Part shown: in pieces, positions 58,153-64,000 of the stretch
Layout of the letters: the number at the start of each line of letters is the position of its first letter
How positions within the stretch are numbered: the stretch's first letter is position 1
DNA from: Pseudomonas chlororaphis
GTDB lineage: Bacteria; Pseudomonadota; Gammaproteobacteria; Pseudomonadales; Pseudomonadaceae
Assembly (NCBI GenBank): GCA_001023535.1
Contig: CP011020.1
Coordinates: 3,237,734-3,301,733, forward strand
Direction: 5' to 3'
DNA length: 64,000 nucleotides
Program-made: the position numbers and the translations under genes
Notes under the pieces: model-generated
The model's database searches: none
What the model saw: the letters and a program-made list of their open reading frames with translations, nothing else
What the model was told of the DNA's origin: nothing

Positions 58153-59565
58153 ATGCAAGGGTTTGACGGCGTCCTGCAAGAGGTAGCGCCGGTGGTACAA
58201 CGACCACTGGCCGCTGCGCCGGAGCTTTTCCAGGGCATAGGCGCGCGTGGTATTGAGCCAGAAAAACCGGACGCCATTGGCACAGGCCTCGACCATCACC
58301 AGGGACTGGCTGGCAAGGCGTGACAGCAACCACGGCAGTTGATCCACGCCCAGCTCCGAGCAACTGATGACCGCCATCGCCGCCTTCAGGGTAAAGGGCC
58401 GCTCAAACACCGCCAGCCGTTGGAACACCCGTTGCTCGGCGGCGCTCAGGCGTTCGAAACTCCAATCCAGCATCGCCTCCAGGCTTTGATGCCGGGCCAC
58501 CGCGGTACGCCGCCCGTGGCTCAACAATGACAGCCCCTGCTCCAGTTGCTCCAGCACGCCGGCCACGCCCAGCACCCCGACCTGGGCCGCCGCGAGTTCC
58601 AGCGCCAGCGGCAAGCCGTCCAGGCGCTGGCAGATTTGCGCGATCGCCACCAGGTCGCGGTCGGTGGCGGCGAACCCTTGCTGCCGGGCGCCAACCCGTT
58701 CGATCAGCAGCTGCGTGGCCGGGCTCGCCAACAGTTGCGGCTCAAGTTCAAGGGGCGACACCCGTGCCAGGCCGGGCAACTGCACAGTGCATTCATCGAC
58801 CATGTTCAAGGCTTCGCGGCTGCTCAACAGCAATGTCACACCGGGCGCCGAGGCGCCCACCCTCAGCGCCAGCTCCCGACAGGCCTGCAACAGATGCTCG
58901 CAGCCATCAAGCACCAGCAACAGGCGCCGGGCTTGCAGTTGCCGGATCAGGGCGTCGGGCGCGAGCCCCAGGGCCTGCGCCACGTGTGCCTGCAACTGGT
59001 GCGGCTCGGTGAGGGTGGCCAGGTCGACAAACCAGGCGCCGTCGGCAAAATGCTCCAGCAACAGCTCCGCCACCCGCAGCACCACGGTGGTCTTGCCGAC
59101 GCCACCCGGGCCGGTCACGGTGGTCAGGCGCTGACGGGGCACGTCGGCCAGCAACCGCCCCAGCACTTTATCGCGACCGATCACCGGGCTCAGCCGGGCC
59201 GGCAGGTTGTGTCGTTCAAGGTCGGTCGTCGGGGCCAGGGAGGCGGCAAGGCAATAGCCTTGCCGGGGATCGTTGAGAATGTACTGGCAGCCGTCCTGCC
59301 CGTCGCCAAAGGCTCGGCGCAGGGCGGCGATGTGCACCCGCAGGTTGATTTCCTCGACGACGCTGTCCGGCCAGACGCGGGTCAACAAGGCTTGCTTGCT
59401 GACGTAGGCGCCGGCGTGCTCCACCAGCACCTGGAAAATGTCCAGGGCCCGCCCCCCCAACACAAGCGGTTCGCCATCGCGGGTCACCAGGCGTTGCTGG
59501 GGGTAGAAGACAAACGGACCGAAGCCCACCGCCGCTTCGGTATCGGGTGTGACGAGACTGTTCAT
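58099..59565 (-). CDS. Winged-helix / STAND ATPase regulator, short form
   Basis: A 488-residue paralogue of the gene at 55342. N-terminal winged helix (FGPFVFYPQQRLVTRDG, LGGRALDIFQVLVEHAGA, EINLRVHIAALRRAFGDG), then Walker A VTGPGGVGKTTVVLRVAELL, Walker B LLLVLDGCEHLLQ, SSREA and GLPLALELAAAQV. It ends soon after the winged-helix-like region that follows the ATPase and lacks the TPR-like half. Its last 18 codons are antisense to the 3' end of the long form, which may be an extended or degraded C-terminus. The ATG at 59565 is preferred over TTG 59571. Confidence 0.82.
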   Translation of the reverse strand: MNSLVTPDTEAAVGFGPFVFYPQQRLVTRDGEPLVLGGRALDIFQVLVEHAGAYVSKQALLTRVWPDSVVEEINLRVHIAALRRAFGDGQDGCQYILNDPRQGYCLAASLAPTTDLERHNLPARLSPVIGRDKVLGRLLADVPRQRLTTVTGPGGVGKTTVVLRVAELLLEHFADGAWFVDLATLTEPHQLQAHVAQALGLAPDALIRQLQARRLLLVLDGCEHLLQACRELALRVGASAPGVTLLLSSREALNMVDECTVQLPGLARVSPLELEPQLLASPATQLLIERVGARQQGFAATDRDLVAIAQICQRLDGLPLALELAAAQVGVLGVAGVLEQLEQGLSLLSHGRRTAVARHQSLEAMLDWSFERLSAAEQRVFQRLAVFERPFTLKAAMAVISCSELGVDQLPWLLSRLASQSLVMVEACANGVRFFWLNTTRAYALEKLRRSGQWSLYHRRYLLQDAVKPLHSRPAPPRQGLEQRVGLH

Positions 59566-59748
59566 GAGCAATCAAGCGCCGGATCACCGCGGCGGGCATG
59601 ACGTCGCGAATCAACGAACGCGTCTGCCCCGGCTCCTGCACATCCTTTCCAGAGGGTGTGCCGTTATCTTGGCAGCCATCGTTTGCAGAACAATGCTGGC
59701 ACAGGACGCACCACGGACATGACGATGCCCTGGACGGACATCTTCGGC

Positions 59749-60699
59749 TCAACTGAACTGTTGGCGGTACTGGACGGGGGTCAGGCCGAGCTTTTCACTG
59801 AACAGCGAGCGCATGTGCCGGACACTGCCGAAGCCGCTGCGAAAGGCCACGGTCTTGAGCGGCAGGTCGGTGCTTTCGAGCAACTGGCGGGCCCGGTCAA
59901 TGCGCGCGCCTTGCAGGAACTCCATCGGGGTCATCTTCACTTCGCGAGCGAACAGCCGGGCGAAATGCCGCGAGCTCATGGAAGCCAGCGCCGCCATGCG
60001 CTCGATGGTGAACGGTTCCTCCAGGTGTTCCATGACATGGTTCTGCACCCGGGTAATGGCCGATTCCTGCGCCGCCACCGCGGCCACCAGCGGACTGAAC
60101 TGCGCCTGGCCGCCCTGGCGCTTCATCACCACCAACAACACCTTGGCCACGTCCAGCGCCACTTTGCGGCCGTGATCCTGGGCAACGATGGACAGCGCCA
60201 GGTCGATACCGGCGGTGACGCCACCGGACGTGATCAGGCGCCGGTCCTGCAGGAAGATTTTATCGGTCTCCACCAGCGCCTTGGGGAAACGCTGGATCAG
60301 CCGCTCGGTGTAGTGCCAGTGGGTGGTGACGCGGTAACCGTCAAGCAACCCGGCCTCGCCCAGTACAAAGGCGCCGGTGCAAATCGAGCCGTAGCGCGTG
60401 GCCCGCTGCGCGGCGGCCTTCAGCCAGATGTGCAAGCCCGGGTGCCGGTCGTTGTAGGCGCCCGGCCCGCCCGGCACCAGCAACACGTCGTAGGCGGCCC
60501 ACGCCTGGTCGATGTGGATGTCGGCCTGCACGGTCACGCCGTTGGAAGCGCGCATCGGGCCGCGCTCGGTGCCCAGGGTCAACAGTTGATAATGGTTATC
60601 CGCGTCGAGGTACCGATTGGCAATCGAAAACACTTCCAGCGGCCCGGCCATGTCGAGCAACAAGAAATCGGGGAACAGCACCATTGCAACGGTTTTCAT
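59749..60699 (-). CDS. GlxA-family AraC-type regulator (DJ-1/PfpI domain)
   Basis: A 316-residue regulator. The N-terminal DJ-1/PfpI-like domain (KTVAMVLFPDFLLLDMAGPL, YDVLLVPGGPGAYND) keeps the nucleophile-elbow cysteine in GSICTGAFVLGEAGLLDG. The C-terminal AraC double helix-turn-helix has MAALASMSSRHFARLFARE and STDLPLKTVAFRSGFG. The start MKTVAMVLFPDF at 60699 is the family start. It diverges from the pirin gene; the 230-base spacer contains an inverted repeat that could be its operator. Confidence 0.88.
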   Translation of the reverse strand: MKTVAMVLFPDFLLLDMAGPLEVFSIANRYLDADNHYQLLTLGTERGPMRASNGVTVQADIHIDQAWAAYDVLLVPGGPGAYNDRHPGLHIWLKAAAQRATRYGSICTGAFVLGEAGLLDGYRVTTHWHYTERLIQRFPKALVETDKIFLQDRRLITSGGVTAGIDLALSIVAQDHGRKVALDVAKVLLVVMKRQGGQAQFSPLVAAVAAQESAITRVQNHVMEHLEEPFTIERMAALASMSSRHFARLFAREVKMTPMEFLQGARIDRARQLLESTDLPLKTVAFRSGFGSVRHMRSLFSEKLGLTPVQYRQQFS

Positions 60700-60843
60700 C
60701 AGTAGAAACGCCAGGAAATCAGAGAGACACAGTAAACGTTCAAGCCCACGAGGTCGGTGGAGGGGCATTATGACGAAGCCAAGCGCCGGGGGCGAGCTGA
60801 CTATTGTCCACTCACAAGAGACAGTATTTCGTTTTTCATCTAC

Positions 60844-60862
60844 TTATCGAAGATTACGATAA
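60844..60862. promoter_or_regulatory. Inverted repeat in the GlxA/pirin divergent promoter region
   Basis: TTATCG-AAGATTA-CGATAA, a perfect 6-bp inverted repeat with a 7-base spacer, 68 bases before the pirin ATG and 145 bases from the GlxA start. Placed to bind a dimeric regulator. Confidence 0.4.
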
Positions 60863-60929
60863 CCATTAATCTTCTTCTGAACCCGGCGAACGGCCCAGCC
60901 GCCGCCCACAGACATCAGGAGAATCCATC

Positions 60930-61652
60930 ATGCTGACCCTTCGCAAAGCTTCGGATCGCGGCATCGCCCGCCACGGCTGGCTGACCTCGTTCCACACCTT
61001 TTCTTTCGCCAACTACCGGGACCTCAACCAACAGGGCTTCTCCGACCTGCTGGTCATCAACGATGACCGCGTCGCCGCCGCCAAAGGTTTCGGCCAGCAT
61101 CCCCATCGGGACATGGAGATTTTCTCCTACGTGCTCGAAGGCGCGCTGGAACACAAGGACACCCTGGGCACAGGCTCGGTGATCCGCCCCGGCGACGTAC
61201 AGTTGATGAGCGCCGGCAGCGGCGTGGCCCACAGTGAGTTCAACCACAGCGCGGACGAACGGGTGCACTTCCTGCAAATCTGGATCGTGCCCAATGTCAG
61301 CGGCGCCAAGCCACGCTACCAACAGGAGCACTTCAGCGCCGAACAGAAACGCGGTCGCCTGCAACTGATCATCTCCCCGGACGGCGCCGACGGCTCGCTC
61401 GAGGTGCGCCAGGATGCACGGGTCTATGCCGGGCTGTTCGACGGCAACGAAAGCGCCACCCTGACCTTGGCACCGGACCGTTACGCCTATGTGCACGTCG
61501 CCCGGGGCTCGGTCGAGCTCAATGGCCTGTCACTGCAGGAAGGCGACGGCGTGCGAGTCCGCGAGGAACAGGTGCTGACATTGAGCAACGGCGTGGATTC
61601 GGAAGTGCTGGTGTTCGACCTGCAACCGCGGGAACTGCCGCAAATGCCATGA
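60930..61652 (+). CDS. Pirin-family bicupin (YhhW/YhaK type)
   Basis: A 240-residue bicupin. The metal-site run FGQHPHRDMEIFSYVLEGAL (His, His and Glu), then HSEFNHSADERVHFLQIW, matches the pirin N-terminal cupin. Related proteins (E. coli YhhW) have quercetin 2,3-dioxygenase activity in vitro; the natural role is open. Good ribosome-binding site CAGGAGAA. It is divergent from one GlxA-type regulator and convergent with another. Confidence 0.9.
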   Translation: MLTLRKASDRGIARHGWLTSFHTFSFANYRDLNQQGFSDLLVINDDRVAAAKGFGQHPHRDMEIFSYVLEGALEHKDTLGTGSVIRPGDVQLMSAGSGVAHSEFNHSADERVHFLQIWIVPNVSGAKPRYQQEHFSAEQKRGRLQLIISPDGADGSLEVRQDARVYAGLFDGNESATLTLAPDRYAYVHVARGSVELNGLSLQEGDGVRVREEQVLTLSNGVDSEVLVFDLQPRELPQMP

Positions 61653-61717
61653 GCCGCGACAGGGCTCCGGGCATGACCGAGGCAACGTTCAAGCGACCGC
61701 AATACCCCAAAAGGCGC

Positions 61718-61743
61718 AGGCCTCGTCCGACAAGACGAGGCCT
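61718..61743. terminator. Hairpin between the pirin and second GlxA genes
   Basis: AGGCCTCGTC CGACAA GACGAGGCCT: perfect 10-bp stem between convergent genes, without a clear T-run. Confidence 0.65.
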
Positions 61744-61767
61744 CGGCGCATCCCCCACCCACAGCGC

Positions 61768-62796
61768 TTACTTGCGCGCGAACGTCGAACGGTAGCTGCC
61801 CGGCGGCACGCCGAAGAAGTCCCGGAAGCGTCGTTGGAAATGCGGCGAACTGACGAACCCCGTTGCCACGGCGATTTCCGTCACCGAGCGATTGGTCTGC
61901 TGGATGAGCTGGCGGGCGCGGGTCAGGCGCAGCTCCAGGTAGTAACGCGTCGGGGTCGCCCCGAGAAAACTGCAGAAACGCCGCTCCAGCTGGCGCTTGG
62001 AAATCTTCACGCAGGCCGCCAGCTCATCGATCGTCAGCGGCTCCTCGACGTTTTGCCACATCAATTCCAAGGCCAACTTGAGGCTTTCCGGCAGCGTTGG
62101 GTCGGTCTCGACGAACACCGGCGGCAGGTCCGACGCATCGCCCGATTCATCACAGCGCAGGATTTCCTCGATCGCGCCCACCAGCGCCTCGCCGCCCGTC
62201 TGGCGGATCAACTGGAGCATCATGCGCAACGAACTGTTGGCCCCGGCGCAGCTGACGCGTCCGCGGTCCAGGACATAGGCACGGCTGGACACCTTCACGT
62301 TGGGGAACACTTCGGCCATCATCGCCCGGCTTTCCGGGTGGACGGCGCACTCGAACCCTTCCAGCAGGCCGGCATCGGCGACAAAGAACACGCCGTTCCA
62401 CAGCCCGCCCATGATCGCCCCGGCCGTGGCATTGGCGCGCAGCTTGCGGCGCAGCAACGGATGACCTTGCAGTTTCACGCGAAAACCGCCGGCGACGATC
62501 ATCACGTCCTGGTTTTCCGGCATCTGTGCCAGCTCGATGTCGGTCGAGATGACAATTCCCAGGTCACTCGTCACCTGCCCACCCGAGACGCCCACCGTCA
62601 GCACCTCATAGAGGGGCTTGTCGCTCATCAGGTTAGCGGTCACCAGCGCATCGACCGCGCCGGTGAAAGACATCATCGAGAAATTGTCCATCAATACAAA
62701 CGCGACGCGAATGGGCGCTTGGCTGGCCGGGGTCGCCCCCTGGGGTCGATAAGCCATGTTCTTGTTTTTAAGTACGCTCTCGAATGCGCTTGGCAT
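61768..62796 (-). CDS. GlxA-family AraC-type regulator, second copy
   Basis: A 342-residue regulator with an N-terminal DJ-1/PfpI-like domain (IRVAFVLMDNFSMMSFTGAV, DVMIVAGGFRVKL) and C-terminal AraC fold (CVKISKRQLERRFCSFLGAT, then RSVTEIAVATGFVSSPHFQR). The position of the DJ-1 cysteine is Trp (GGLWNGVFFVADAGLLEG), so it is a sensor and not an enzyme. This pattern is also seen in the ArgR/CdhR/GbdR group for amino-acid and betaine catabolism; its ligand is not deducible. The start at 62796 has GAGG 4 bases upstream; MAYRPQG at 62757 is an alternative. Confidence 0.85.
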   Translation of the reverse strand: MPSAFESVLKNKNMAYRPQGATPASQAPIRVAFVLMDNFSMMSFTGAVDALVTANLMSDKPLYEVLTVGVSGGQVTSDLGIVISTDIELAQMPENQDVMIVAGGFRVKLQGHPLLRRKLRANATAGAIMGGLWNGVFFVADAGLLEGFECAVHPESRAMMAEVFPNVKVSSRAYVLDRGRVSCAGANSSLRMMLQLIRQTGGEALVGAIEEILRCDESGDASDLPPVFVETDPTLPESLKLALELMWQNVEEPLTIDELAACVKISKRQLERRFCSFLGATPTRYYLELRLTRARQLIQQTNRSVTEIAVATGFVSSPHFQRRFRDFFGVPPGSYRSTFARK

Positions 62797-63082
62797 AGGG
62801 CCTCGTGAATACAGAAGACGATCAGGACTTGCTTCACTTTTGCGTTCGCGCAAAGGCGGCAAGGCCATCCGCGCTATTTTCCAGCCTGGCCGCGTTCGCT
62901 GCAATCACCTTGCTGCGCGGCGCAGCGGCCGGTCCAAATTACGCTGAATGGTCTCAAGTGCCTACGACTTTGGTCGATATACCGGGTGTGGGCATGGGCG
63001 CTTTTCCCTTTCCAGAAACTCGCAACGCCAACCGCTATCGTTTCCGCCGTTCCAACATCAAAAATATTCCGCGGGAGAAGTC

Positions 63083-64000
63083 ATGAATATCAAGCAAAAG
63101 CTGACATGGGCGTTCGCGACCATTGCCTGCCTCCCGGTTATCCTGGTGGCGGTGCTCGTCGTATTGAACCTGCGAGACGCGGCAAAGACCAACTTCCTGG
63201 ACAGCAGCGGCCGCGAGATCCGCCAGATCGACAACGGGATGAAGATGTTCTTCGACGGCATCAGCCAAAACGTCGAGTTCTTCGCCAAGGATCCGCGGAT
63301 TGTCTCGGCCAAGGGATTGAAGAACTATTCGAGCGCCGACGCCGCACAAATTCCCCTGACGGAAACCAACCAGCAGTTGCTGGCGATCTTCGACGGCTTC
63401 GCCAAGTCCCATCCGACCACCGCGTACCTTTCCCTGGGCCAGAATGACGGCGGCTACGCCAGCTGGCCTGACGACGCCAAGTTGTCCAACTACGACCCGC
63501 GCGTGCGCCCCTGGTACAAGGCTGCCCTGGCCTCGCCCGGCACCACCACCCGCACCGACGCCTACTATTGGGCGCCGGACGACGTGACACTGATCTGCAC
63601 GGTCCACACCGTCACCGACGCCAACGGCAAGGTCATCGGCGTTGTCGGCCTGGACGTGTCGCTCAAGCAACTGACCGAACTGGTCAAGGCCATCAAGCTG
63701 GGCGACAGCGGTTACCTGATGCTGATCGAGGGCAACGGCAACGTCCTGGTGGATGCCAGTGACGCCAAGCACAACTTCAAGCCCCTCGCCGACCTCGGCC
63801 CCAACTATGCCGAACTGGCCAAGAGCGGCGACGGCGTGACCCAGATCGAGATCGACGGCGTGCCCTACATGGCCAACGTGGTCAGTTCCAAGGGCCTGGG
63901 CTGGCGCTTCATCGGCCTGATCAAGCGCGACGAAGTGATGGCCGAGGCGTCGAGCCTGACGTGGCTGATCGCAGTGATTGCCGCCGTACTGGCCGCGGTG
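63083..64000 (+). CDS. Methyl-accepting chemotaxis protein, dCache type (5' part)
   Basis: The first 306 codons; the gene runs past the window edge. It has an N-terminal membrane helix (TWAFATIACLPVILVAVLVV), a periplasmic double-Cache domain (about 35-285) and the start of the second helix (LTWLIAVIAAVLAAV, 292-306). The membrane-distal Cache shows YDPRVRPWYKAALASPG and, later, GLDVSLKQL, like the PctA-type amino-acid chemoreceptors. Ligand therefore probably an amino acid or another small carboxylate, but this is inference. HAMP and signalling domains lie outside the window. Ribosome-binding site GGGAGAAG. Confidence 0.92.
   Translation, partial: MNIKQKLTWAFATIACLPVILVAVLVVLNLRDAAKTNFLDSSGREIRQIDNGMKMFFDGISQNVEFFAKDPRIVSAKGLKNYSSADAAQIPLTETNQQLLAIFDGFAKSHPTTAYLSLGQNDGGYASWPDDAKLSNYDPRVRPWYKAALASPGTTTRTDAYYWAPDDVTLICTVHTVTDANGKVIGVVGLDVSLKQLTELVKAIKLGDSGYLMLIEGNGNVLVDASDAKHNFKPLADLGPNYAELAKSGDGVTQIEIDGVPYMANVVSSKGLGWRFIGLIKRDEVMAEASSLTWLIAVIAAVLAAV

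Noticed and set aside
62797..63082. Small gene between the second GlxA regulator and the chemoreceptor
   Set aside because: The 93-codon frame here overlaps the chemoreceptor start and has no protein-like features; probably promoter DNA.

Overview
The window is a chromosomal segment of a fluorescent Pseudomonas, most likely from the P. fluorescens complex. Gene order from cysG-serS-rarA-lolA-ftsK through trxB-aat-bpt-infA-clpA-clpS-cspD-icd-idh-nudJ-mnmA-hflD-purB to aceA and the 13-gene nuo operon is the ancestral Pseudomonas layout. Other pointers are the high G+C, a fused nuoCD, a monomeric isocitrate dehydrogenase beside the dimeric one, and many REP/REPIN palindromes with a GTGGGAGCGGGCTTG core in the spacers. 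The genus call is inference from gene content and remembered synteny; no database search was run.

Bases 1-25,986 are housekeeping. A tusE tail and a ybiB-like gene are followed by a glutathionyl-hydroquinone reductase. Then comes a long leftward run (ftsK, lolA, rarA, crcB, serS, cysG), the rightward genes trxB, aat, bpt and infA, the leftward clpS-clpA pair with divergent cspD, the divergent icd/idh pair, and nudJ, mnmA-hflD, purB and roxA plus a GNAT gene. Four parts of the N-degron pathway (aat, bpt, clpS, clpA) lie within about 5 kb.

Bases 26,400-29,000 are an AT-richer patch with one 732-residue protein: four tandem Ig-like repeats, then two copies of a domain that resembles the P. aeruginosa galactophilic lectin LecA. 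It is the strongest accessory feature. A periplasmic secretin-like protein follows, then aceA with a long, partly structured upstream region, then nuoA-nuoN (32,370-47,319), the complete proton-pumping NADH dehydrogenase. ICD, IDH and AceA sit at the TCA/glyoxylate branch point that controls how much NADH reaches this complex.

Bases 47,400-64,000 are strain-variable: a hemerythrin gene with a candidate sigma-54 promoter, a LysR gene, a YcaC-like cysteine hydrolase, and a leftward LysR-DoxX-monooxygenase-amidohydrolase operon. Next are a chloroperoxidase-like alpha/beta hydrolase, two paralogous winged-helix/STAND ATPase regulators in convergent overlapping orientation, two GlxA-type AraC regulators flanking a pirin, and the start of a dCache chemoreceptor cut by the window edge. 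Five regulators surround about six small redox or hydrolytic enzymes, which suggests one or more uncharacterised stress or catabolic modules. No tRNA, rRNA, CRISPR array, insertion sequence, prophage or integrase was seen.
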